From: Xenopus tropicalis
Lineage: Eukaryota; Chordata; Amphibia; Anura; Pipidae
DNA: 64,000 bases
Assembly (NCBI RefSeq): GCF_000004195.4
Contig: NC_030683.2
Span: forward strand, 52,899,358 to 52,963,357
Reading direction: 5' to 3'
A program made the position numbers and the translations under genes. Below, piece by piece: positions 10,960 through 23,870 of the stretch. Each line of letters begins with the position of its first letter. Within the stretch, counting starts at the first letter, position 1. The notes beneath the pieces are model-generated. The model was not told the DNA's origin, did not search any database, and saw nothing but the letters and a program-made list of their open reading frames with translations.

Positions 10960-13642
10960 GCTGTATTGCTGTTAAATCTTTAATGGGACATATGAAATTA
11001 AATGTATTGCTAGCTTAAGTAATATGGTTGAACATTAATATTGTTGCATCTTAAAACAAAAAAAGTAATACTTTGTTGCAGATTATACTGGTCAATATTA
11101 AGTCATATCAACTACATTTTGTATGCACCTTGGTGGCATACCCCATTACATAAAGGGACAGTTCACCTTAAAACTGTCTGCATTCTATTCAAACACAATG
11201 TGCAATCAGTCTTCCATTTTTTATGTGTTTTAAAATTATTCTGAAATTCTTAACCATGTAGCATAGTTGCAGGCTGGAAAGGGAATGAATTCTTACGATT
11301 CATATGACATACAAAATAAACAATGGAGACCAACGGAAAAGTTGCTTTAAAGGTGAACTCCCCCTTTAACAAACTGGGTACAGACATTAAGCACTGAAAA
11401 AAAAAATATAGATTCAAAAGCTAAACATTAAAAACAAATAAAATAATAGCTTCCAAAGCAACTTGGCTACACGTATTCCTGCATGCTGTCAGATGTTCCA
11501 GAAAAAACAAACACAATGCATTTATTTTCTTTAAATAGACCATTAAATAGGGATTGCACTCCTCTGCATATAGTAATGTATAAGTGTATACAGCAGATGC
11601 AACACTGACTCAGCTAAGGCATTCACTTTCATATTTCAAAAGAAAAGAACTATCTAAGTCTAATACAGGAACAATATACCCAAGATCAAGGACTAATAAG
11701 CAGTGTGCCTCCTTTAACCCTTTTAGTTGCCCTAGCTGTACAAACTATGGTGTTGGCACAACAGTATTTATATGCCAGCATCATACACGCTAGGTTCCTC
11801 TTTCATATGGGCCTTGCTATGTAAATATTGGCAAACCAATATCAAAGAGAAGTGGCGCAAAAAGGGTTAATAACAATTCAAGGGGTTACATCTCTTCTAA
11901 TTAGAAATAGGTTTGTTTGTTTTTTTATTTCAAATTTGATGTTAGAGTCCTTTCACTAATTTAAAGAAGTCGTCTGCCAGTTAAAAGGTTTACCACAAAT
12001 ACTGGTTCCGGTGCTACGCGCCTCTGGTTTTAGCCAAAATACTCCGCAGATCTGCTAAACATAAGTCAGTCCAATTTGTGCAACAGATGAGACATATGGA
12101 ATCACTTTTATGGAAACCAACCCAGAGAAATGACAGACCCCTCATTCATTTATGCTGAAAGGAATCTGTGACATTGATATTCTGTATAGAAAAAGGGCTA
12201 TAACCCTTTTAAGACGAGTTTGAAATGTACCCCCCCTTTGTAGCAATTGCCATGTTCCCATTAGTCTGTGCAAAAAGCTAAACATAAAGTGAGATTTCCT
12301 CCAGCAAACTTACTGAATGTATGTTTAAAGGTGTAAGATAAATCCCAAAGGTTTCAGAGGTTAGACTTCAAATCAAGGAAAAATATCAGTTTAACATACA
12401 AAAAAAAAAATGAAAGTTCCAAAAAGCAGAGATGTGCCTTCATACTTAAAAAAAAAAAAATGAACATTTATGTTTCCAGCAAAAAGCCCAGAATACATAG
12501 AGCTCTAGCACGTTGCTGTAACCATACATTGTTACAGTCTTACCCTACTGTTTATGCTGGTCAAGTTTCATAGAAAATGGAATTTCAGCAAATACAGGTA
12601 AGAATTTGGCAATAAGGTGAGTAATGTGTCCATTTCTCACATATCTAGATTTATCATTACTGTTGTTTTAAAAAAATGACAAATCTGTATTTTTTTGACC
12701 ATAAAAGAGTTTTATGAGGTGCATGGTTACTTTACCATACTTCTCATTTTCCTTATGAAAAAAATGTTCAACAACTTCCACTGATGAGACATTATTGGAT
12801 TGTGGAGAGTGCCTACTGTTGTCTCTGAAGTTTTAGCTCAGATTTGTTCAATCATTTAGATTAGTTTTTATTTAAAGAGAAATCTAAAACAGTACAAATT
12901 CACCCTTTTAACAAGAGAAAGCCATAATCAAATGGCTAAATTTATGATCAGGCATAAAAAAATGATTAAGGTCATGACGATAAAGTCTTGACTGAACAGA
13001 CGTATATGCCTACCAATATTAAGTTTTAAAAAAATAAAATCACATGACCAGAAGTCTGTACATCTGAGCAATTTTAAGCTAAACCTGCAGATCTAATGCT
13101 TTAAAATGTCTCATTTAAAAAAAATGCCATTTGGAGACAAGGTTCATGAAAATAAACAAATTGGCAGGGAAATATAAAATATTAGCAATTTAAAGGCAAT
13201 AGTTTAGGACCACATAAAATCTCTTTAATTCAATGCAATGTTACTAAGCAGAGGGATAGCTGGAATTCAAATACCTAAAGTTTTTCCCACAAAAGTAAAT
13301 GTTGAAGCAGAAGAAAATGATCTGCTTTATAGAGGGAACTGTGTCATTTTAAATTTCTGATGATTGAAAAATTATCTCTGTATTGGAAACTAGAAAGTGC
13401 TGAAGGGTCCGGTGCAGTTTTACTTATGTTACTAACTCTCAGTAGTAAATAGTTCACAGTCTGTTAAGGGATCTGCTTCACCTCAAACGTCACATTATTT
13501 TTACATGCTAAAAGTACACAATCTTTATGGCAAAAAAAAAAAAAAAAAAAAAAGCATGTTGAAAAATTATTTGCCACGAAGATCGGTGATTGTGCGTCAT
13601 TAACAATAATGTCAGCTTGGGATCTAGAGTTCACAAGGGAAA
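10960..13642 (-). other. ncoa4: Probable ncoa4 3'UTR
   Basis: After TGA at 13645-13643 the last exon continues leftward with no coding signal. The likely end is near 10960: on the - strand ATTAAA (plus 10979-10984) is followed within about 20 nt by a CA and then a GT-rich stretch. Earlier AATAAA candidates lie at plus 12868, 11925 and 11521. The region carries a small inverted-repeat element at about 11152-11370 (AGGGACAGTTCACCTT and its complement) and A-runs near 12400 and 12455. No iron-responsive hairpin was found. The extent is inferred. Confidence 0.5.
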
Positions 13643-16600
13643 TCACATCTGCAAATAGACAGAAAAATATCATTATTATATCAGTTGTTAGGCACCCCCT
13701 TCATAATTCTAGCAGCTTGCTTTAGATCTTGGGCTGCATGGCTCTTCTTCAAAAAATGCACTGGCGTGCTTTAGCCTCCATACTCTACCCTAGCATCCTT
13801 TGTGTTTGTGAAGGACAGAAGTCAGTAAACACTGTCTGTACCACACATGCTGACTTGCAGAAAATACTGGGGCTCCAAAATAGTATGGTGCGCAGGGCTA
13901 AGAATAAAAGTACCCTGAGCCCGTCTATTTCTGGAAGAATAGTGCTTGTGTGAGAATTAGAATTACTGGAGAGTGGCATCCCCCAGTAATTCTACATTCT
14001 TTGTCCTCTATGTACAGCATCAAGTTTACTTTAACAGTACAGAAGTACAAATTAAGTATAAGTAATTTAACAAAATATGGGAATGTCATTTCAACTTTAT
14101 CTGTGCAGGTATGGGACCTATTATCAAGAATGCTCAAAACCTGGGTTTTTCTGGATAAGGGATCTTTCTGTAATTTGGATCTCTGTACACAAGTACCTAA
14201 AAATAATTAAAACATCTAATATACCCAATAGGATTGTTTTGTCTCCAATAAGTTTTAATTATATCTTATCTGGAATCAAGTATAAGGTACTGAGTGATGA
14301 GCGAATCTATCCCGTTTGGCTTCACCAGAAAATTAGCAAAATGCAAGTGGGCTTTTTTTGCAGCAACCATGCAAAGTTTTTTTTCACCCATTGTAGTCTA
14401 TGGGGTTTTTTTAAGGCAAAAAATGGCAAAAAATTTATTACAGAGAAAAGGAAATCATTAAAAAAAAAAATTGGAACCACTGGATTATTATAGAGCCTAT
14501 GGCCTTCTGTAAATAAAGAGCTTTCTGGATAACGGATCCTATATCTGTACTAATAAAACATTGGGAAAACAATCCTACTGGGTTTTATAAAGTCACATTT
14601 TTAGTAGATGTTCCAAATTACAGAAAGACCCCTAATCCAGAGAAACCCAGATCTCATGTATCCCAGATAACAGACTATTAAAGGTATGGGATCCGTTATC
14701 CAGAATGCTTGGGACCTGGGGTCTTTCCGTAGTTTGGATCTCTATGCTTTCCGTAGTTTGGATCTCTATGCTTTAAGTTTACTTAAAATCATTTAAACAT
14801 TAAATAAACCCAACAGGATTGTTTTCCATCCAATAAGTATTAATTATATCTTAGTTGGGATCAAGTACAAGGTACTGTCTTATTATTCCAGAGAAAAAGG
14901 AAATCATTAAAAATGTGAATAATTTGATTAAAATGGAGTCTATGGGGATGGCCTTTCCATAACTTGGAACTTTCTGGATAATGGGTTTCCGGATAAGGGG
15001 TCCGATACCTGTACTGTATTTAAAAGGGATATATAGAACAAAAATTTGCCACAGGGTAGGAAGACATGTTACATTTACTTCACTGTCAATTTTTACCTTG
15101 TAAAATGCTCCATGCAAATACAAACCACTCATGTGGACAACCAACTGCCTCACACAAGTAGAAAAGGGGCTTATTTAAAAATGATTTCATTTTAGCCGCA
15201 GCACTTCTTAAATGAATTGCCGCATAGCACTTTATGGAGTCTTGAAGCAAAGTATGGACTGGAAAGAGATTTCCCCCCTCCCGCAAAGCTATATTATTCA
15301 TGGTTCATGGCCTTTAAAATAACCTTACCTGCAAGGGAGACCGGTATAGCCACTGCTCCTTATCAGCTGCTAGCTTCATGCAAGCAAACAGGTCACAGAC
15401 ACTAGGAAGCCCATAATAGTCCTAGAGAAACAAATTACATTTAAAAAATGAAATCATATATGCAGAAGTTACTTTAAAAAAAAAAAAAAAAGTACTTAAA
15501 AACATTAAGCAATGTAAGTAGACAAATTAGAAAATACTGGTGAGTATTGCTTTCACCAGCAAAGCACTGCCACTAGGGTCCTAGGTATAATTGTAAGTAA
15601 GTGTGTGTGTCAGTGTAATTTATATTATATACATACACACTGATTGGGATATAGATTAAACTATATTAACTTTCACAGAACTGTATGTAAGTAGTCTACC
15701 TTCCCACCTAATCTGCACAAAGTTAAAAATCCGTATCAGAAACTTACATGTGCTTTTTTACGTAGCAACCACTTATCCTCTATAGCAGACTGTTCTAAAT
15801 TTTCCAACTTATCAGTGTTCTTTGAGGGCAACACCCAACTAGCAGCATTCAGAGGCAGATGGAATGGCGATAGAGTTTCTGCTAGGGGGCTGCATTTACT
15901 TTGTGTATTTTCCTTGCTTGCTTTTTCCTCTGTCTGGCTAGACTTTGCAATCCATTTACTCAACGGAGTTTCAAGCAAATTCATCAAATGCCTAAGAGAG
16001 GGATCACTCTCTTCTGTCTTCTGGGTACTGCTTAGGCTTTCTGCATCTCTTCTGCAGGGATGGAGCCACATGCTAATGGAAGGTTTTGCCTTTTCGGGCT
16101 CACGGTTTTTAAGATGTTGTCCTTGTTTCTGCAGTACTCCATTCTTATCTTTTCCATCCTTTTTCCAAAGCCATTTGCGAAGAGCTTCTTTCTCACAGCT
16201 TTCATCACACACACACTCTGCAAAGGTAGAGCATTGCTCATTTGCTTTGCAGACATCTTGTGGTTTAAACACGGGTTGTGAGGATTGCAAAAGCCACATA
16301 TCATTGCTGGAGCTAACATTTTTCTTTCCTCCAATTTGCTCATTGAGGCACTTAAGATTACCAAGGTTTTCAATCTCTAGTGATGAGGTCTGACCACCAC
16401 AACAATTGCCACACGCTTCAACTTTTTGTAGCCAGTCACTTATTTTGTAATCTTCATCAAATGCTTTAAAAACAGCTCTCCATTTTTCAGCCACATCTGT
16501 TGGATCTTCAGTTACTGTAGGCGATATTAACCAATCAGACAAATCCATATCTTCTAGATCTTGACTATCTAGGTCTCCATCTTCAAGCTTTTCTATGGAG

Positions 16601-19600
16601 AACGAAGAGCTGGAGTTGTTGTGTTTCAAATCCTCCTTCTGCTGAGACTGCAGCAACCAGTTGTTCAGTTCTCCCAGCTGACCCCAGATTTTTTCCATGT
16701 TAGGTTTGAGTTTTCTTAACTCCTATAGGTTAAACAGATAAGCATTAGCACAGTATATACACACACTGATGTTATCCTGGCTATATTTCACTTTATTCAG
16801 TATAAATCAGTCATGTATATATTTTTTTTTATTTATAAAGCACTACTTATGTACATGGCACTCTATAGCAGAATAATAGAAAAAAAACCCACATATTAAG
16901 TACATTAAAGAATAAGTACTAAGAGACAAGAGGAAGGAGGTTCCTTCCCTATAGAGCTTACAATTTAATTGGGTGGGTTCAGTGTTTCCTTGTAATTCCT
17001 CCTTGGCTATGTGAGGCAAAAAATAATTTTGCACGCACATTTTAAAACTTGTGTGCACATTTTTAGAGAACAGTACTGCTCAGCAGAATCAATACACACA
17101 GGGCACAGCTTAGAGGAAACATTGGAGGAAGTTGAATGCTGCAGTATACAGTGGTTGCCACTACATTATAAGTTCCAGAACTGGTTCAAACGTCATGCCA
17201 ATGCCAGGGTTTTTAAGATTATTTTTTGAAGAGAATATGGGAAACTCTTTTCTGAGGAATTCAATGATTGCATTACAAATGTAAGAAGCAGCAAAAGAGA
17301 AAGGAAACAATAGTGCCAGTGGGTAGTGTGACAAAGTGATTGCTCTGAGAGGAGGTGGCCAGAAATGTGGGAAAACACAAGAGAAGATATGTAGTGAGGA
17401 GGTAAGAATGAAGAGCATTGAAGGTTATGAGAAGTTATTCTTTGCTTTATCAGAAGCCAAGATAAGGTCTTCAGAAGTGGAAGGGGCTGCACTCTCTTGG
17501 ATTAGAGAAGAATTCTGGCACAAATATTTGATACAGACTCTAGCGGGTAGAGAGTTAGGGAGGTCAGTTAATAGCAGGTTAGATTAGTCTAGGCGGGATA
17601 GGATAAAAGCATGCATGAACATCTTTACTGTTGCTTGTGAAAGAAAGTGATGGATTTTGGCAATATTGCATTAAAAGTGACAGGTTTTGACAGTAGTGTT
17701 AATATGGTCAGAGCAGGAGAGAGAGGAGTCATCCAATTGGAAGATTTCTGGGAGGCAGCTAGAGATTTGAGTCTCATTTGTAGCTGTAAATGAAGGGGTT
17801 GATAAATATATTTGGATGCCGAATGTGTGGATGAGATCTCCCCATCACACTACTGATCTTTTAAAAGGATGCAAATGTTGCCAATGTGCATGTGTTCCCA
17901 GCACAAACTTTGGATTATTACTTATTTATACCATGGTGGTTTGATGGTATAAAAAAAAAAAAAAAAAAAAAACTCACCAGCACACCCTGGCTCCTCCAAA
18001 AGAAAAACTTGAGCCTGGTGCCCGGTATCAAGAGGGAACGGCACCCTCCAATCCAATCTCGAACAGCATAGATACTGGCACAGCAAGGCAATTATAAGCA
18101 GGTAAAACCTGCACGTTTATTTAGTGCAACACAGTAACGTTTTGGGGTGAACTAAATAAAAGTGCAGGTTTTACCTGCTTATAATTGCCTTGCTGTGCCA
18201 GTATCTATGCTGTTCGAGGTTTGATGGTATGACCTGCCTACAAAGTATTTTCAGTTAATTGCATATTAAATTGCATACATATTGCATATTAAATCCTTAA
18301 AAATTTAGCCAATTTCCTTAACTCTAAAAAAAAATGTAAAGTACCTCATTTGGCTCCTCAGCATGGTTTTTTAAAAGCCAGTCCTGGGTGCAAAGACTTG
18401 GAATGTATGGAGTGTAGCACTGAGAGATGTTAGATGAATTCTTTTGCTGCAGCCAATCAGAGAGCGGGGTATTCCACATTTCAGATACAGGTCGCTACAA
18501 TATAAAAAGTGCATATTGTCATTGTATTTTACAGGAAAAGAACCATTTTTATTCTGTGCCCCTTAGAATTCAGTTATGCTTTCCTCAACTAGCAGTAAGG
18601 CAGGTTTTATATTGCTATAAAAAGTTGAACTTGATGGAGGTGTTTCTTTTTTCAGCTTATATTACTATGTCTGAAATCCTGAAGAAAAATGCTAGGCTAA
18701 GCTACAAAACCAGTCACTATGAAATATTAAGTCAAGACAAAGATGAACAATTTTAAATACTTTACAATTAAAGGGGAACAATCATGAAATCAAAATCTAC
18801 AGTTTGAAATTCTTAAATAGATCAAAGCATTTTCCTAATTGTTTTTACACCATTTAAGTGTTACTGTATTAGTTTTGCCTGAGCAACTTTAAAGAACCAG
18901 TGACAGCTTTTCTCACTCTAATTTGGTTCTTCCTTGTTCCTAACATCATAGCCCCGCGCCACACTTCTATATCCATACATCTTGAAGCATCCCACCTCGC
19001 GAACGCACATGCACAGTCCCAAAATTTCCTGCACAAGATGGGACGTTTCAAGAATGAAGACTTTCATTGCAACACAAGCCAGCTTGGTTTTTACTGGCTC
19101 CGGCAAAAGTCTTTCACATCTTGAAGTAGGCAACAAAGAATTTGTCAAGCTTCCAGAAACAAGTTAAGAAAGTGAAGGCGTGAAATGGAAGTAGCAATAC
19201 AATATCACTTAAATGGTGCAACATTTTTAGGAAAATGCTTTATTCTATATAGGAATTTCAAACTGTAAATTCTGATTTCATGATTATTGTCAGGACAAAA
19301 CCCACACAAAATGTAGCAATCTGTTAGGGTTGTCAACTGGGGAAAAGGATATGAGAACTGCAATCAAGACAATTTTTTTTAATCCTTTGAAGCCAGGCCT
19401 CCGTCACAGTGTAATTGCCCTTCAAAGGTGGTTGTAAATATAATTTAACACCAGTCAGCAAATGTATCTGTTTGTGCTAACTCAGGTTATTTGGTTATAT
19501 GTATGGTGTTAAAACCTCCCATTTTTCCCTTAAATGACACCAAGACATTCTACTGAATACTTATTAAAATTAATTTAGTAATAACACACAAGAATTGCTG

Positions 19601-22600
19601 GCAGATCTTTGAACTAAAGACCATTGCACATGATATTTTAAATGAACTGCTGCTTTTTCTAGTTTTTGGATATTATACATTACACTAATGTAGGGATTTT
19701 AAGCATGGTTTGATACTCTTGAAAGGACTATGAGATTTATTTTTGGTATAGGGCAGTGCTGTCCAACTTCTGTGGGGATATAACCCTTCATTTATAGGTG
19801 AAAGAAGTTTATTATGTCATTTTAAGTCATACCCTTAAATCCATATGTCTCTCTTCCTCCCCTGTGGATAGAACAGCAACCCCCAGCACATAATTAAACA
19901 CCTTAGGAACCATATAATGACTACTTCCAAATGCTAACAAACCCCTACCAGGTTCACTTCCCACAGGCAAAGAACAAGCCGAGTATGGCGCACACACAGG
20001 CAGGCAAAATATGGCACGCACATAGGCAGCATAGGTCATATTACAAATCGTTCATGCTTAAACACTTCTCTGTGAAAAAAATAGATATTGTACATGCTAT
20101 GTTTCTTTGTATGTAAAACTACATTTTTTAATTTTTCCTTAAAGGAACAGTAACACTAAAAAAATGAAAGAGGTTTAAAGTAATAAAAATATAATGCACT
20201 GTTGCCCTGCACTGGTAAAACTGGTGTGTTTGCTACAGTAACACTACTATAATTTATATAATAAGCTGCTGTGTAGCCACGGGGGCAGCCATTCAAGCTG
20301 GAAAAAATTAGAAAAGGCACAGGTTACATAGCAGATAACAGATAAGCTCTGTAGAATACAATAGTGTTTTATCTGTTATCTGCTATGTGCCTGTGCCTTT
20401 TCTCCTTTGAATGGCTGCCTCCATGGCTACATAGCAGCTTATTTATATAAATTATAGTAGACTTTCTGAAGTAAACACACAACTTTTACCAGTGCAGGGC
20501 AGCAGCACATTATATTTTAGTTACTTTTATACACTTTCATTTTTTGGTGTTACTGTTCCTTTAATGTAGATACTTTTGATTTAAGTCAGACTTCTTGGCC
20601 CTTCTCTATTTGTTTCTTCTGTCTTTTAAACCTGGCAAATAAGACTTAGTATAATGTTTGAGCACTGGGATGATATTGCCATTATTTTGCATATAGAGCT
20701 TTTTCTTATAAACCTTTCACACACAGCATTTGGTGCAAATATGAATTAAATATTTTATGCTGAAGAAAGTTTGAGGTTAGCATGATTTACCTGTTCAGCT
20801 GCTGGAACAAAACAGTTATTCATGAGCCATGGATTTTGACTCACAAAGGGGCATGGTCCAGCAGTGGAAGAAACTTGTTTTTCTTCACCAGAATTCTAGG
20901 AAATGGTAATATAATACGTAGCATTAATGACATTTTCAGAAAAACGGAGTGCATAGGCACAATGATAAATTATTGTAAACATAACAACTCTTACCAAAGT
21001 TTTAATGGATCCAAATGTAGTAATTGCTTGGCGCAGAACGGGAACATCTGCTTCAAAGTATAGAGTGGAGGACTCTTCTGGTTTAAGAGCAAGGCTACCC
21101 AACCTGGAGTCACAAAATGAAACCACAAACAAAAACTTAGTCATACCTTGTAAATAAATGTGTCTTAGCAACAAAGTGTTAACAGTAAAAATTATGCATC
21201 ATTCAAACAGAACCCTCTTTTTGCTAACATGTAGTTACTTCTGGATAGCTACAAAAATACAATATTACTTTTTGCATCATAGTAAACAAGGAAGCTTGCA
21301 ATATTTAGGACAAAGCTAGACATTTTAAACCAAATACATTGCATTTACCTTTCCAAACAAACAGAAATCTGATTGACTAGATCATTACTGTGAGGATTTT
21401 CCAGCTGGTGGATCAAGCAATTGAACTGCCCCAGCAACTGTAAATATAGTCAAAACAAATGAAAAAAAAAGTATTAATTGGTCTTAAAAACTTTGGTTAA
21501 CACATGTAACAGATGGGAAGTATGTAATGTAATAACAAATTAAAAAAAAACAGGAGAAATAATAAAGAAACTCTGGATTTAAAGTAAGGAAAGGGCTTAT
21601 ATACACCTCACAATGCAGCATCAGCCTCAAATTTAATTCCAACAAACATCAACACTGCTAAAATTTTAATATTACCCCATCTGTCATTATACAGATATAA
21701 AACAACCCATAACAAGCAATTTATTGGCACATGTACAGGCCAGTCAGATTACGTTCTGACCAAAAATTTGTAAAACCTATTACTTTCTGATGAGTTTCTG
21801 TAGGCCCTTAATATGATCAGCCTGATATGACCCAGCACTTGTGAGCGATCTAAGTGTACAGCCAAACTTCAGATTCATGGCCTTGCACAGCTGCTGCACT
21901 AAACAATGCTGTGTGTATTCTGGGGATGATTTGTCTTTAACAAGAAAAATACACTACTGAATAATACTGGAAAGATATTTTATAAAAGGCACAGAAAGAA
22001 ATGTTGTATAAAATACAGCAAATCTATCTAATATTACATTATATAAAGAAAAAAAAAAGTACAAAAATGTTTCACTCTTACCCAGTAAAGTTGCTGAACT
22101 TGCTGCTGCAATGCCTCCTCCTTTAGCTGTTGAATAAGGTCTGCTTGCTCTAAGAGCCATACTTCCCGACTGCGGAGACACTCCAAGTGACGACTAATGC
22201 ATGAGTGGACTTGAGACTTCAACTAAAAAGAAAGAAAGGTTTTAAAGTTTAGGCATTTATTACTAAATAACAGCAAAAGAACAAACGTCATAGATTTTAA
22301 GAGTGTATAAAATAAGCTATATCTTGTGCATTGTTCAGTTTATAGCTACACCAGAAAACAAGCTGGTAGCCTTAAGGTATAGTAATCTTAATTACAGAAA
22401 CAAAAATAAGGAAAGGAGGAAAGCATCAGATATTTGGAATTAAATGTCAATCATTCATTATGTAAATTTACATCAAAAACTGAACATGCAACAATGGTTG
22501 ACCTTAAACGTGTTATCATCATCACTTATATAATGCCAACATATTTCAGAGCATTGTACAATAAATTGGTGTATACGTTAAACATACAAGACAATCAGTA

Positions 22601-22965
22601 ACCAATAAAAGAGTTAAAGAGGGCCCAGCCCATAATTTAAACTAGAACTTAGGCCAAGGGTTCCCAGGCTGTGGGGATATCTGCCCTGTCGTGAGACAAA
22701 AGCATTTGTGGAGGGGGAGTCCAAGCCTGAAGGCCAGGCAAAGTGAGATTTTTGCATGTCATATTTTTGCTGTTTCACAACTTCTCTGCTGTATGGGTGC
22801 TGCAAATTCTTTTCTCAAACTTTGAAGTACCTCTCTTCCATTTTCCTTAACTTGCTGCTCTGCTTTCAGTACTGCTGAAATGGCAGATTCCAATTCCTTT
22901 TTAGCTTGGAGACATTTAGAAAGTGGATCCTGGCTGCTGAATTGATGATCTTGGTGCAAATCCAT
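13643..22965 (-). CDS. ncoa4: Nuclear receptor coactivator 4 (ferritinophagy receptor), complete coding sequence in nine coding exons
   Basis: NCOA4 binds ferritin heavy chain and delivers it to autophagosomes; it was first described as the androgen-receptor coactivator ARA70. Coding exons on the - strand: 22965-22831 (ATG), 22222-22082, 21437-21349, 21103-20995, 20895-20791, 18494-18345, 16722-15748, 15421-15329 and 13648-13643. All have GT/AG ends and join in frame. The sum is 600 codons; the human protein is 614. The last coding exon holds only ATG TGA, matching the vertebrate ending ...LQM. The N-terminal ARA70 coiled-coil region carries [29 protein letters not shown] and an LYWLL motif. 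The large exon carries the cysteine cluster [19 protein letters not shown] and then the ferritin-binding region around TPLSKWI. Thirteen W-L/I/V motifs recur from the fifth coding exon onward. The start codon was chosen because MDLHQ aligns with the family N-terminus. No break was seen. The gene is tail-to-tail with timm23. Confidence 0.95.
14107..14550. mobile_element. Palindromic 'GTATGGGA...TCCxATAC' MITE-like repeat, copy 1
   Basis: Begins GGTATGGGACCTATTATC and ends TGGATAACGGATCCTATA, inverted copies of each other. One of at least five copies here. It lies in ncoa4 intron 9 between coding exons 15421-15329 and 13648-13643. The 138-codon ORF through it is the palindrome, not a gene. Confidence 0.65.
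14682..15012. mobile_element. Palindromic 'GTATGGGA...TCCxATAC' MITE-like repeat, copy 2
   Basis: AGGTATGGGATCCGTTATCC at the left mirrors GGATAAGGGGTCCGATACCT at the right. A 22-bp tandem duplication (CTTTCCGTAGTTTGGATCTCTATG type) sits at 14725-14770. Located in the last ncoa4 intron, about 130 bp right of copy 1. Confidence 0.7.
16830..16985. repeat. SINE-like repeat fragment
   Basis: TTTATTTATAAAGCACTAC...CCTATAGAGCTTACAATTT resembles the repeats at 57117-57320 and 59490-59635 and a fragment near 22515. It lies in ncoa4 intron 7. Confidence 0.45.
17938..18230. mobile_element. Hairpin-forming retroelement insertion with 13-bp target duplication
   Basis: GGTTTGATGGTAT occurs at 17938-17950 and again at 18218-18230. 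Between them is an A-run (~22) and a GC-richer stretch. A near-perfect inverted repeat follows: arms about 18058-18124 and 18151-18218, one mismatch seen, loop about 26 nt. The length and TSD fit a small non-autonomous, possibly Penelope-type, insertion. Located in ncoa4 intron 7. Confidence 0.65.
20139..20564. mobile_element. TTAA-flanked inverted-repeat element, 'GAACAGTAACAC' family
   Basis: Left TTAAAGGAACAGTAACACTA and right GGTGTTACTGTTCCTTTAA are terminal inverted repeats with TTAA borders. The interior contains a second inverted pair around CAGATAACAGATAAG. Related copies: 45515-45938 and the shell around 40500-41175. Confidence 0.75.
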
Positions 22966-22976
22966 TTTTCTCAACC
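22966..22976 (-). other. ncoa4: ncoa4 exon 2 untranslated leader
   Basis: The acceptor TTTTGAAG precedes GGTTGAGAAAA and then the start codon at 22965-22963. Only about 11 nt of leader sits in this exon, so most of the 5'UTR comes from the upstream exon. Confidence 0.6.
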
Positions 22977-23549
22977 CTTCAAAAGAAACAGATACATAAG
23001 GATACAAAGACACAGAATTTATATACTTTTAATGACAAGACTTAGTCAGTATGTATTAGTTTTTAATTTAAAGGACAAGTAACATCAACCAGTAAAAGTG
23101 TTTGTATACTTGAAAATATAATTTGTCATTACCCTGTGTTAATAAACAAGCTGCATTTGCTTCAGCAGCACACCTACAGTTTATAAAAATTAAACACTGA
23201 GTAGCCATGGAGGGAATAATTAAGTTTGAAATTGGGCTACAGAGCACATGCATTCATAGCAGATAAGAGCAAAGCTGTGTAGCCTTCAATGTTTTTAAGT
23301 CTTCTTTGTAAGTCTTACATTAATGTTTAAGAAAAAAAATCATGTAAAAATATTTGAATATTGATTCAAAGCCACTATGCTCCATCCAAACCAATAGGGA
23401 CACCATTGTCCAGATACAATACTTGCAAATACTAACATTGCTTTACCTTTAAAATCTATAATGAATCTTGCACAATTCTCAAATATTTTCAGCAATTTCA
23501 CACTTGAGAAAATGCAAGCAACAAATACAGAGAATTGTAAAAAGGTGGA

Positions 23550-23870
23550 TATACACAGCCAAATAAAAGCTGCTGACCGTCTGAGTTAGCAGCTTATAAG
23601 TCCCTGCATGGGATCCTCAGATGGCCCTGCCCAACTGATATCTGGCCGAAAACCGTCCATATGTCAATCAGGAAGGTTTAAAAATCCCACTGGGGCAAAG
23701 AGCCCATCAGCATGCTGATATGGCCCCTGCCCTGCCGTCTTGCATCCTGTCAATGTGATGCAATTGTGGATCAATCTGATATTGTCCACCTCAAGGTGGG
23801 CATAACAGGGAAAGTCCATTTGTTTGGACACCTTGCCAAAAGAGCAGATCTTTTAGTGTATGGCCAGCAT
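23550..23870. repeat. Palindromic repeat remnant
   Basis: Sequence of the type 'GGTGGATATACACAGCC...GTGTATGGCCAGCATTAGGG' has roughly inverted ends, a MITE-like pattern also seen near 24240, 27295-27580 and 52165. Located in ncoa4 intron 1. Confidence 0.35.

Noticed and set aside
10940..13642. Iron-responsive element in the ncoa4 3'UTR
   Set aside because: CAGTG occurrences on the - strand are not flanked by pairing stems with a bulged C.
14077..14493. 138-codon + strand ORF
   Set aside because: It runs through the palindromic MITE-like repeat at 14107-14550 and shows no protein-like composition; the related ORFs at 15153-14851 and 47977-48264 are other copies of the same repeat.
15815..16393. 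192-codon + strand ORF
   Set aside because: It is the antisense shadow of the large ncoa4 coding exon.
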